This document shows, one piece after another, positions 1-6,807 of a DNA stretch of 22,683 nucleotides (position 1 is the stretch's first letter; every line of letters starts with the position of its first letter). Under the pieces are notes generated by a model. The model was not told the DNA's origin, ran no database searches, and saw only the letters and a list, made by a program, of their open reading frames with translations. This DNA comes from Methylibium sp964616015 (GTDB lineage Bacteria > Pseudomonadota > Gammaproteobacteria > Burkholderiales > Burkholderiaceae_C): the NCBI GenBank assembly GCA_964616015.1, contig CAZTTC010000036.1, positions 1-22,683 on the forward strand, read 5' to 3'. A program made the translations under genes and the position numbers.

Positions 1-1397
1 GGCGGGTGCATGAACGAGGTCTGCATGTTGACCGCCAGCAGCACGCCGAACCAGATCAGGTCGATGCCGAGCTTGTCGGCCACTGGTCCCAGCAGCGGGA
101 TGATGATGAAACTCAGCTCGAAGAAGTCCAGGAAGAAGGCCAGCAGGAACACCAGGATGTTCACGACGATCAGGAAGCCGACCTGGCCGCCGGGCAGGCC
201 GGTCAGCAGGTGCTCGACCCACTTGGGGCCGTCCACGCCCTGGAAGGTGAGGCTGAAGACGGTCGAGCCGATCAGGATGAACACGACGAAGCACGACAGC
301 TTGGCGGTCGTGTTCATCGCCTGCTTCAGCAGCCTGAGGTCGAGGCGGCGCCGCAGCACCGCCATCACCAGCGCGCCCACCGCGCCCATGGCGCCGCCTT
401 CGGTCGGCGTCGCGATGCCGAGGAAGATCGTGCCCAGCACCAGGAAGATCAGCAGCAGCGGCGGGATCAGCACGAAGGTGACCTGCTCGGCCATGCGCGA
501 CAGCAGCCCGAGCTTGGCCAGGCGGTTGGCCAGCGCCAGCGTCAGCGCGAAGATCACCGCCATCGACATCGACACCACGATCTGCTCGTCGAGCGGCGCG
601 ACGGCCTTGGCGTGGCCGGTGACCGCGGCGACGATGTCCTCGTAGTACCAGCCGAAGCCGACCGCCAGCGCGGTCGCCAGCGTCAGCAGCACGCCCAGCG
701 AGGGCAGGCCGCTGCGGCCGTCGGGCTCGCGGATCGTGCGCGCCTCCAGCGGCAGCGCCGGCACCCACTTGGGCTTGAAGATGGTCAGCCCCAGGATGTA
801 GGTCACGTACAGGCCGGTCAGCACGAAGCCCGGGATGAAGGCGCCCTTGTACATGTCGCCGACGCTCTTGCCGAGCTGGTCGGCCATGATGATCAGCACC
901 AGCGAGGGCGGGATGATCTGCGCCAGCGTCCCGGACGCCGCGATCACGCCCGAGGCCACGCGCCGGTCGTAGCCGTAGCGCAGCATGATGGGCAGCGAGA
1001 TCAGGCCCATCGAGATCACGCTCGCTGCCACCACGCCGGTGGTCGCGGCCAGCAGCGCGCCGACGAAGATCACCGCGAAGGCCAGGCCGCCGCGCAGCGG
1101 CCCGAACACCTGGCCGATGGTGTCGAGCAGGTCCTCGGCCATGCCCGAGCGCTCGAGGATCAGGCCCATGAAGGTGAAGAAGGGAATCGCGAGCAGCGTG
1201 TCGTTGCCCATGATCCCGAAGATGCGCAGCGGCAGCGCCTGGAACAGCGTGGCCGGCAGCAGCCCGAGCTCGATGCCGACGAAGCCGAAGAACATGCCGC
1301 AGGCCGCCAGCCCGAAGGCCACCGGAAAGCCGAACAACAGGAACACGACCAGCGCCGAGAACATGATCGGCGCGATGTTGGCGGTGATGAACTCCAT
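1..1397 (-). CDS. dctM: TRAP transporter large permease subunit (DctM family), 3' end cut by window edge
   Basis: This is the large membrane subunit of a tripartite ATP-independent periplasmic transporter, the ion-coupled carrier that imports organic acids delivered by a periplasmic binding protein. The visible 465 residues start MEFITANIAPIMFSALVVF and form a run of hydrophobic segments. They include typical family stretches such as LLAIPFFTFMGLILERSG, a GALLAATTGVVAASV segment (the conserved glycine/threonine-rich region near residue 100) and LGIATPTEGGAMGAVGAL. The start ATG lies 2 nt after the stop of the small subunit, so the two are co-translated. Family members are about 425-470 aa in the short form; this one is still open at the window edge, so its C-terminus and the binding-protein gene are not seen. 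The substrate cannot be read from the sequence. The family assignment is firm. Confidence 0.93.
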   Translation of the reverse strand, partial: MEFITANIAPIMFSALVVFLLFGFPVAFGLAACGMFFGFVGIELGLLPATLFQALPLRIFGIMGNDTLLAIPFFTFMGLILERSGMAEDLLDTIGQVFGPLRGGLAFAVIFVGALLAATTGVVAASVISMGLISLPIMLRYGYDRRVASGVIAASGTLAQIIPPSLVLIIMADQLGKSVGDMYKGAFIPGFVLTGLYVTYILGLTIFKPKWVPALPLEARTIREPDGRSGLPSLGVLLTLATALAVGFGWYYEDIVAAVTGHAKAVAPLDEQIVVSMSMAVIFALTLALANRLAKLGLLSRMAEQVTFVLIPPLLLIFLVLGTIFLGIATPTEGGAMGAVGALVMAVLRRRLDLRLLKQAMNTTAKLSCFVVFILIGSTVFSLTFQGVDGPKWVEHLLTGLPGGQVGFLIVVNILVFLLAFFLDFFELSFIIIPLLGPVADKLGIDLIWFGVLLAVNMQTSFMHP

Positions 1398-1399
1398 GC

Positions 1400-2011
1400 T
1401 CAGGCCGCCTTGCCGCCGTGGCGCGCGGCCGCCTCGGCCTGGGCGCGGATGGCCTCGGCCAGTTCTTCCTCGGGGGTCTTCTCCAGCTTCTTGAGCGTCG
1501 GGTCGGCGATCCGGCCCTGCAGGAAGGCGATGCGCTTGATCAGCTCGGACAGGCCCTGCAGGCCCAGCAGGATGAAGCCGACCGGCATCAGGAGGTAGAC
1601 CGGCCAGCGCACCAGGCCGCCGGCGTTGGACGACATCTCGCCACTGCGGTAGCCCTGCAGGAAGAAGGGCACCGCCAGCCAGATCGTCAGGCCGACGAAG
1701 GGCAGCAGGAAGGCCAGCAGGCCGACGATATCGACCCAGATCTGGGTGCGCTTGGAGAAGCGCCCGGTGACGACGTCGATGCGCACGTGTTCGTTGTGCA
1801 ACAACGTGTAGCCGGCGCACAGCAGGAAGACGCCGGCGAACAGGTACCACTGGATCTCGAGCCAGGCGTTCGAGCTGGCATTGAAGGCCTTTCGCATCGT
1901 CGCGTTGCCGGCGCTGATCAGGACCGACAGCAGGATCAGCCACATGGTCAGCCGGCCGATGCGTTCGTTGATCGCGTCGATCAGCCGCGACAGACGGAGG
2001 AGGGCAGTCAT
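1400..2011 (-). CDS. dctQ: TRAP transporter small permease subunit (DctQ family)
   Basis: This 203-aa protein is the small four-helix membrane subunit of the same TRAP transporter; it sits between the binding protein and the large subunit. Hydrophobic segments lie at about residues 22-36, 52-72, 90-117 and 138-155. The stretch NASSNAWLEIQWYLFAGVFLLCAGYTLLHNEHVRIDV is the hallmark of the DctQ family (conserved W, E and a following H-x-R-x-D). The C-terminus is a charged cytoplasmic tail rich in E, A and R. The start ATG was chosen because it gives a full-length family member; no strong Shine-Dalgarno sequence precedes it. It is the first gene of the minus-strand unit here and is divergent from the bufferin operon across a 321-bp gap. 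A perfect TTGACA hexamer lies at 2126-2131 on the minus strand, but no convincing -10 box follows it. Confidence 0.93.
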   Translation of the reverse strand: MTALLRLSRLIDAINERIGRLTMWLILLSVLISAGNATMRKAFNASSNAWLEIQWYLFAGVFLLCAGYTLLHNEHVRIDVVTGRFSKRTQIWVDIVGLLAFLLPFVGLTIWLAVPFFLQGYRSGEMSSNAGGLVRWPVYLLMPVGFILLGLQGLSELIKRIAFLQGRIADPTLKKLEKTPEEELAEAIRAQAEAAARHGGKAA

Positions 2012-2332
2012 GGAAAGAGGCAGTGGGGCCAGCGAGCCGCATCGGCGGGAGGCCGCCGGCGGCGATTCTAGGGTCCGGCACGGCGGCCCATCCGCGTGTT
2101 TGCCCGCGCCGCCGCGTCAGCACGTTGTCAATGCGGTCTTGGTCGCGCCGTCGGCCGGGTCGTGCAATGCTGCATCCGCGGTCGCGGGCCCTGCGTAACA
2201 GCCGGGGCGCGCAGAGGGCGAGACCCGCACGGGGCTGCTGCTGTCGCGATCGGCACGGCCGTGTCGTTGCCGCCATGGTGGCGGGCCGACCGGCCGGCAA
2301 ACCTGGTGAGTCCAACCCTGAAGGAGATGGAA
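2012..2332. other. 321-bp divergent intergenic region between dctQ and bufA
   Basis: No gene is supported here. The region must hold the promoters of both the TRAP operon (minus) and the bufferin operon (plus). Two partial signals are visible. One is TTGACA on the minus strand at 2126-2131, without a matching AT-rich -10 at 16-18 bp. The other is GTAAC on the plus strand at 2195-2199, which resembles an ECF-sigma -35 element but has its nearest CGA about 19 nt downstream, longer than usual. Neither is good enough to call. The region ends with the strong ribosome binding site of bufA. Confidence 0.6.
2321..2326 (+). promoter_or_regulatory. Ribosome binding site that fixes the bufA start
   Basis: The AAGGAG hexamer lies 6 nt before the ATG at 2333. 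An in-frame ATG at 2327 touches the Shine-Dalgarno sequence and cannot use it, so 2333 is the start. This is among the strongest RBSs in the window, fitting a precursor peptide made in excess over its modifying enzymes. Confidence 0.8.
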
Positions 2333-2590
2333 ATGACGAACGTGAAATCGGGCCTGGCGCTGGCTGCGGTCGCCGCTGCGCTGTTCTCGGCCGGTACGGT
2401 GGCCACCGTGGCCCACGCCGCCGACGCGGCGAAGGTCAAGTGCACCGGCATCAACAGCTGCAAGGGCACCTCGGCCTGCAAGACGGCCACCAGCTCGTGC
2501 AAGGGCCAGAACGCCTGCAAGGGGCAGGGCTGGACCGAATCGAAGTCGGCCGAGGAGTGCACCAAGGCCGGCGGCAAGGTCGCCAAGTAA
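2333..2590 (+). CDS. bufA: Bufferin-type RiPP precursor peptide (BufA, six-cysteine BufA2-like), exported
   Basis: This 85-aa precursor has a Sec-type signal peptide (residues 1-29: charged MTNVK, an Ala/Val-rich core, then VAHA before ADAAK). A small basic cysteine-rich core follows. Cysteines are at 37, 43, 49, 56, 62 and 76, spaced C-x5-C-x5-C-x6-C-x5-C-x13-C. The motif CKG recurs after C43, C56 and C62, with CKT after C49. The end is a glycine-lysine tail (KAGGKVAK). In known bufferins, MNIO enzymes convert core cysteines into thiooxazole-type heterocycles and the exported product binds copper. The MNIO gene and its DUF2063 partner follow directly, which supports this role. It does not have the EGKCG repeats of HvfA-type precursors. 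That it belongs to the BufA2-type family is from memory of such sequences; function here is inferred. The gene is separated from bufB by a strong stem-loop. Confidence 0.82.
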   Translation: MTNVKSGLALAAVAAALFSAGTVATVAHAADAAKVKCTGINSCKGTSACKTATSSCKGQNACKGQGWTESKSAEECTKAGGKVAK

Positions 2591-2608
2591 GCCGTTGCTG
2601 CGCCCGGG

Positions 2609-2645
2609 CGCCCGGCGCCGCAGTCCGTAGCTGCGGCGCCGGGCG
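2609..2645 (+). terminator. Stem-loop between bufA and bufB (attenuator or partial terminator)
   Basis: A perfect 15-bp inverted repeat is present: CGCCCGGCGCCGCAG at 2609-2623 and its exact complement at 2631-2645, with a 7-nt loop. It begins 18 nt after the bufA stop and ends 36 nt before the bufB start. Only TTCTCC follows, so a classical U-tract is missing. It is therefore more likely a partial terminator or an mRNA 3'-end stabiliser, which would keep precursor mRNA in excess over enzyme mRNA. The structure is read directly; the role is inferred. Confidence 0.65.
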
Positions 2646-2681
2646 TTCTCCCCACGGACCCGTCTTGGTACGACGCACCGC

Positions 2682-3536
2682 ATGAACCGCTCGCTGCAAG
2701 GCTTCGGGCTCGGACTGCGTGCCGAGCACTACGCCGACTTCCACGATGGCCGTCCACCGGTCGACTGGCTGGAAGTCATCTCCGAGAACTACATGCTGCC
2801 CGGTGGGCCGCCGCTGCGTCACCTCGACCGCATCCGACGCGACTACCCGATGGCGATGCACGGCGTCTCGCTGTCGATCGGCGGCTCCGACCCGCTCGAT
2901 CCCGACTACCTCCGCGAGCTCAAGGCGCTGGCGGCGCGCGTCGAGCCCGCCTGGATCTCCGACCACCTGTGCTGGACCGGCATCGAGGGCCACAACCTCC
3001 ACGACCTGCTGCCACTGCCCTACACCGAGGCCGCGCTGCGGCACGTCGTCGAGCGCATCGCGCGCGTTCAGGACTTCCTGGGGCGTCGCCTGCTGATCGA
3101 GAACGTGTCGAGCTACCTGGCTTTCTCCGCCGACGAGATGAGCGAATGGGCCTTCGTCGCCGAGCTCGCCGCACGTGCCGACTGCGAGCTGCTGCTCGAC
3201 GTCAACAACGTCTACGTCAGCAGTGTCAACCACGGCTTCGACCCGCGCACCTACATCGACGCGATGCCGCGCGGGCGTGTGCGCCAGATCCACCTGGCCG
3301 GCCACGAACGCCACGAGCACCACCTGATCGACACCCACGACCACCCGGTCTGCGACGCGGTGTGGGCGCTCTATGCCTACACGACGCGCCGCCTCGGCGC
3401 GGTGCCGGCCATGATCGAGCGCGATGACCGCATCCCGCCGCTGGCCGAGCTGCTGGCCGAACTGGATATCGCGCGGCGCGTGCAGGCCGACGCCCTGCGC
3501 GAGCGGGCCGGCACGCCCGAGGCATCGCAGGCATGA
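2682..3536 (+). CDS. bufB: MNIO enzyme, DUF692 family (BufB): multinuclear iron oxidase that modifies bufferin cysteines
   Basis: This 284-aa TIM-barrel protein belongs to the DUF692/MNIO family (multinuclear non-heme iron-dependent oxidative enzymes, related to MbnB). It starts with the typical GFGLGLRAEHY and DWLEVISENYM. Expected metal ligands are visible: H60 in MHGVSLSIGG, D94/H95 in SDHLCW, E140 in IENVSSY, D173/N176 in LLLDVNNVYVSS, H204 and H208 in IHLAGH, D217/H219 in DTHDHPV, and E in PAMIERDD. The family oxidises precursor cysteines using iron and O2. The length matches the family (about 270-290 aa). The Shine-Dalgarno sequence is poor, and the gene is 91 bp downstream of the precursor behind a stem-loop. 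It overlaps bufC by 4 nt (ATGA), so the two proteins are probably made in equal amounts. The family is certain; the substrate is inferred from the adjacent precursor. Confidence 0.93.
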   Translation: MNRSLQGFGLGLRAEHYADFHDGRPPVDWLEVISENYMLPGGPPLRHLDRIRRDYPMAMHGVSLSIGGSDPLDPDYLRELKALAARVEPAWISDHLCWTGIEGHNLHDLLPLPYTEAALRHVVERIARVQDFLGRRLLIENVSSYLAFSADEMSEWAFVAELAARADCELLLDVNNVYVSSVNHGFDPRTYIDAMPRGRVRQIHLAGHERHEHHLIDTHDHPVCDAVWALYAYTTRRLGAVPAMIERDDRIPPLAELLAELDIARRVQADALRERAGTPEASQA

Positions 3537-4333
3537 AGCCGCTGCTCGGCCTGGCCGATCAGCAGCGGCGCCTGCGCCTGGCGATCGTCGGCGACGAGGC
3601 CCAGGCGCAGGTCGCATCCAACGGGCTCCTGAGGACGGGCACCGGCCACGACAGGCTGGGCATCTACCGCCATGCCTACCGGTCGCGCATGGCCGAAGCG
3701 TTGCGCGACAACTTCGAGCGCCTGCCGCGCGTGATGGGCGACGCTGCCTTCGACGCGCTGGCCGGGGCCTACATCGCCGCCCACCCGTCGCGGCACCCGT
3801 CGATCCGCTGGTACGGCGAGCAGTTCGTCGCCTTCATGGAGGCACGGCCCCAGCTCGTGCCGCATCCTGCGCTGGTGGATCTGGCGCGCATGGAGTGGGC
3901 GCTGCGTGCCGCCTTCGATGCCAGCGACGCCGAGCCGCTGCAGGTCGAGGCGCTGCGCGCCGTGGCGCCGCAGGCCTGGCCGTCCTTGCGCTTGCGGCCC
4001 GTCCCCGCCGCACGGCTGCTGCCGATGCGCTGGGCCGTCGAGCCGCTGTGGCGCGCGCTGCAGGAGGTCGACATCGGTCAGGAACCCGAGCTGCCGGAGC
4101 CGCAGGCCGGCGAGCACCTGCTGCTGGTCTGGCGCCGCGAGCTGCAGACCACCTGGCGCTCGCTCGACGCGCGCGAGGCCGTGCTCTTGCAGGCCGTGTT
4201 CGCCGGCCAGACCTTCGCCGCCTTGTGCGAGCAAGCGGCGGTGGACACCGGCGAAGACGCCGCCGCGGCGGCCGTCGTCGGTGCCTTGCAGGGCTGGCTG
4301 GCCGACGGGCTGCTGGCGTCGTTCGACGTCTGA
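3533..4333 (+). CDS. bufC: MNIO partner protein, DUF2063 family (BufC)
   Basis: This 266-aa protein has the N-terminal HvfC/BufC (DUF2063) domain at about residues 5-100. It includes the signature GIYRHAYRSRMAEALRDNFERLPRVMGD followed by FDALAGAYIAAHPSRHPSIRWYGEQF. The C-terminal half (about 105-266) is an alpha/beta region with a W-R-x-x-L-Q-x-x-W segment. In MNIO systems this partner binds the precursor leader and presents it to the iron enzyme. The start ATG overlaps the bufB stop (ATGA), which implies translational coupling. It is the last gene of the operon: no DoxX-like bufD follows, and the next gene is convergent 14 nt away. The assignment is strong because of both sequence and position. 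Confidence 0.9.
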   Translation: MKPLLGLADQQRRLRLAIVGDEAQAQVASNGLLRTGTGHDRLGIYRHAYRSRMAEALRDNFERLPRVMGDAAFDALAGAYIAAHPSRHPSIRWYGEQFVAFMEARPQLVPHPALVDLARMEWALRAAFDASDAEPLQVEALRAVAPQAWPSLRLRPVPAARLLPMRWAVEPLWRALQEVDIGQEPELPEPQAGEHLLLVWRRELQTTWRSLDAREAVLLQAVFAGQTFAALCEQAAVDTGEDAAAAAVVGALQGWLADGLLASFDV

Positions 4334-4359
4334 CTCAGCGCGGCGGCTCAGCGCGGCGG
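4334..4359. repeat. 13-bp tandem duplication at the bufC/lldD convergent junction
   Basis: CTCAGCGCGGCGG occurs twice in exact tandem, at 4334-4346 and 4347-4359. The second copy contains the stop codon and last codons of the minus-strand dehydrogenase, and the first copy duplicates them just outside the gene. It looks like a small slippage duplication. Confidence 0.8.
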
Positions 4360-5490
4360 CAGCAGGATGCCGCGGTCCACGTTGCGGATGTCGGTGTGGC
4401 CGGTGAAGGCCATGGTGATGTCGAGCTCGTGGCGGATCAGCTCCAGCGCCTTGGTCACGCCGGCCTCGCCCATCGCGCCCAGGCCATAGAGGAAGGCGCG
4501 GCCGATCATCGTGCCCTTCGCGCCCAGCGCGACGGCCTTCAGCACGTCCTGCCCCGAGCGGATGCCGCCGTCCATCCAGACCTCGATGCGCGAGCCGACC
4601 GCTTCGGCGATCTCGGGCAGCGCCGCGATCGACGAGGGCGCGCCGTCGAGCTGGCGCCCGCCGTGGTTGGACACCACCAGCGCGTCGGCCCCGCTGTCGG
4701 CGGCGCGCCGCGCGTCCTCGACATCCATCACGCCCTTGAGGATCAGCTTGCCGCCCCAGCGCTGCTTGATCCATTCGACGTCGGACCAGTCGAGCCGCGG
4801 GTCGAACTGCTCCTTGGTCCACGACGACAGCGAGCTCATGTCGCTGACGCCCTTGGCATGCCCGATCAGGTTGCCGAAGCCGTGGCGCCGCGTGCCCAGC
4901 ATGCCCAGGCACCAGCGCGGCTTGGTCGCCAGGTTGATCAGGTTGGCCAGCGTCGGCTTGGGCGGCGCGGTCATGCCGTTCTTGATGTCCTTGTGGCGCT
5001 GGCCCAGCACCTGCAGGTCCAGCGTCAGCACCAGGGCCGAGCAGCGCGCCGCCTTGGCGCGGTCCATCAGGCGCTCCATGAAGTCGCGGTCGCGCATCCA
5101 ATAGAGCTGGAACCAGAACGGCGCCTTCGTGTTCGCCGCGATGTCCTCGATCGAGCAGATGCTCATCGTCGACAGCGTGAAGGGGATGCCGAACTTCTCG
5201 GCCGCCTTCGCGCCGAGGATCTCGCCGTCGGCGTGCTGCATGCCGGTCAGGCCGGTCGGCGCGATCGCCACCGGCATCGCGACCTCCTGGCCGGCCATCG
5301 TCGTGCGCAGCGTGCGCCCGTCCATGTTGACGGCGACGCGCTGGCGCAGCTTGAAGGCGCGGAAGTCGGCCTCGTTGGCGCGGTAGGTACTCTCGGTCCA
5401 GGAGCCGGAGTCGGCGTAGTCGTAGAACATGCGCGGGACGCGCTTCTCGGCCAGGACGCGCAGGTCCTCGATGCAGGTGATGACGGGCAT
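4348..5490 (-). CDS. lldD: FMN-dependent alpha-hydroxy-acid dehydrogenase (L-lactate dehydrogenase type)
   Basis: This 380-aa flavoprotein of the glycolate oxidase/LldD/mandelate dehydrogenase family oxidises an L-2-hydroxy acid to the keto acid and passes electrons to the quinone pool or O2. Family residues are visible: the YDYADSGSW substrate region near residue 23, PVAIAPTGLTGM at 73-84, STMS/CSIED at 107-116, WFQLY with Y130, LKG with K252 (FMN N1 contact), the catalytic SNHGGRQLDG with H276 and R279, and MDGGIRSG with D307. There is no signal peptide. A good Shine-Dalgarno sequence (AGGAAG) precedes the ATG. It is shorter than E. coli LldD (396 aa) because the C-terminal tail is missing. 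L-lactate is the likeliest substrate, but glycolate or mandelate cannot be excluded. It is divergent from the efflux operon. Confidence 0.9.
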   Translation of the reverse strand: MPVITCIEDLRVLAEKRVPRMFYDYADSGSWTESTYRANEADFRAFKLRQRVAVNMDGRTLRTTMAGQEVAMPVAIAPTGLTGMQHADGEILGAKAAEKFGIPFTLSTMSICSIEDIAANTKAPFWFQLYWMRDRDFMERLMDRAKAARCSALVLTLDLQVLGQRHKDIKNGMTAPPKPTLANLINLATKPRWCLGMLGTRRHGFGNLIGHAKGVSDMSSLSSWTKEQFDPRLDWSDVEWIKQRWGGKLILKGVMDVEDARRAADSGADALVVSNHGGRQLDGAPSSIAALPEIAEAVGSRIEVWMDGGIRSGQDVLKAVALGAKGTMIGRAFLYGLGAMGEAGVTKALELIRHELDITMAFTGHTDIRNVDRGILLPPR

Positions 5491-5522
5491 GGGCAGCTTC
5501 CTTGTCGGGCCGACATTCTGAG

Positions 5523-5537
5523 CCACGCGGCGCGTGG
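5523..5537. promoter_or_regulatory. Perfect palindrome in the lldD/efflux divergent promoter region (candidate operator)
   Basis: CCACGCG-G-CGCGTGG is a perfect 7-bp inverted repeat around one central base. It lies 33 bp upstream of the dehydrogenase ATG and 90 bp upstream of the adaptor ATG. Its position suits a regulator of either or both genes. No regulator gene is next to it, and such repeats also occur by chance in GC-rich DNA. Confidence 0.35.
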
Positions 5538-5626
5538 GAAACTCTCGGCCTCGCGCCGGCCAGGGCCGGACTCCGGCGGCGCGACCTGTCCAGTACGAGC
5601 GCCACAAGCGCGAGGGAGTGCGAACG

Positions 5627-6775
5627 ATGTCGATCCGTCGTCCAAACGGGCTGTGGCCCGTGCTGTGCCTGGTGAGCCTGGCGCTCGTGGCCTGCGGCAA
5701 GGGCCCCGGCGGCAAGCCGGCCGCCGAGGCCAGGCCGCCCGCGCCGGCGCTGCTGCTGGCCCCCGAGGACCTGCGCACCGTGAGCCTGAGTCCCCAGGCG
5801 ATGGGGCCGGTGATCACCGGCTCCATCCAGCCCGAGAAGCGCGCCGACCTGCGCGCCGAGGTGTCGGCGGTGGTGCTGCAGGTGCTCAAGGAGAATGGCG
5901 ACACCGTCAAGCAGGGTGAGCTGCTGGTCCGGCTGGACGACACCGCCATCCGCGACAGCCTGACTTCGGCCGAGGAGGCCACGCGCGCGGCCAGCCAGGC
6001 CTTCGACCAGGCCGAGCGCCAGGTCCAGCGGCTCAAGACGCTGCAGGCCCAGGGCATGCTGTCGATGCAGGCGCTGGAAGACGCCGAGATCCGCCGCAAC
6101 AACGCACAGAGCGAACTGGTCGCGGCCCGCGCCCGCGGCGTGTCGGCGCGCCAGCAACTGCGGCGCACCGAGGTGCGCGCGCCCTTCGCCGGCATGGTCA
6201 GCGAGCGCAAGGTTTCGGCCGGCGACACCGCCCAGATCGGCAAGGAACTGGTCAAGGTGATCGACCCGTCGAGCATGCGCTTCGAGGGCCTGGTGTCCGC
6301 CGACCGCATGCACGAGGTGAAGCTCGGTCAGGCGGTGAGCTTCCGGGTCAGCGGCTACCCGCAGGCGCGCTTCACCGGCCAGGTGAAGCGGGTCGACGCG
6401 GCGGCCAACGCGACCACGCGGCAGGTGGAGGTGCTGGTCGGCTTCGCGGCCAAGGATGGACCGCAGACCGCCGGCCTGTACGCCGAAGGGCGCATCCAGA
6501 CCGGCGGCAGCAGTGCGCTGATGCTGCCCGAGGCCGCGGTGCAGCGCAGCGCCGACGCCGCCCACGTCTGGCGCGTCAAGGACCGCAAGCTGGCCAGGGT
6601 GACGGTACAGCTCGGCGAGCGCGATGCGCGCCGCGGCGAGTACCCGCTGCTGGGCGGCCTGGCCGACGGCGACCAGATCCTGCGCAACCCGGGCAGCAAC
6701 CTGGTCGATGGCCAGGCGGTCGAGTTCGCCAGCGCCACGGCGGGCAGTGCTGCGTCGGCCGCCGGTGGCGGCTGA
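5627..6775 (+). CDS. RND efflux periplasmic adaptor (membrane fusion lipoprotein)
   Basis: This 382-aa adaptor links an inner-membrane RND pump to an outer-membrane channel. The N-terminus is a lipoprotein signal (MSIRRPNGLWPVLCLVSLALVAC, lipidated Cys23). A linker and the first half of the biotinyl-lipoyl domain follow at about 66-103 (AEVSAVVLQVLKENGDTVKQGELLVRLDD). Next come an alpha-helical hairpin at about 108-180, the second lipoyl half at 182-212 (EVRAPFAGMVSERKVSAGDTAQIG), then beta-barrel and membrane-proximal domains. The ATG at 5627 was chosen because GAGGGAG ends 8 nt before it and it gives the lipobox; the upstream open frame is not needed. The pump gene follows 32 bp downstream. 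No outer-membrane factor gene is present, so a TolC-like channel from elsewhere would be used. The cargo is unknown; the short adaptor and pump type resemble multidrug (MexAB/AcrAB-like) rather than metal systems. Confidence 0.92.
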   Translation: MSIRRPNGLWPVLCLVSLALVACGKGPGGKPAAEARPPAPALLLAPEDLRTVSLSPQAMGPVITGSIQPEKRADLRAEVSAVVLQVLKENGDTVKQGELLVRLDDTAIRDSLTSAEEATRAASQAFDQAERQVQRLKTLQAQGMLSMQALEDAEIRRNNAQSELVAARARGVSARQQLRRTEVRAPFAGMVSERKVSAGDTAQIGKELVKVIDPSSMRFEGLVSADRMHEVKLGQAVSFRVSGYPQARFTGQVKRVDAAANATTRQVEVLVGFAAKDGPQTAGLYAEGRIQTGGSSALMLPEAAVQRSADAAHVWRVKDRKLARVTVQLGERDARRGEYPLLGGLADGDQILRNPGSNLVDGQAVEFASATAGSAASAAGGG

Positions 6776-6807
6776 GGGCGACTGACGGCATCGAGGAGGG
6801 CTGGGCC

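Noticed and set aside
6..1598. A 530-codon plus-strand open frame rich in H, Q, D, E and R
   Set aside because: It is the antisense shadow of the TRAP permease genes, which have clear membrane-protein sequences on the other strand.
2126..2131. TTGACA -35 box for the TRAP operon on the minus strand
   Set aside because: No AT-rich or TATAAT-like hexamer occurs 16-18 bp downstream, so the promoter call is not supported.
2195..2223. ECF-sigma-like promoter (GTAAC ... CGA) upstream of bufA
   Set aside because: The spacing of about 19 nt is longer than usual for such promoters and the match is short; it is noted only as a partial signal.
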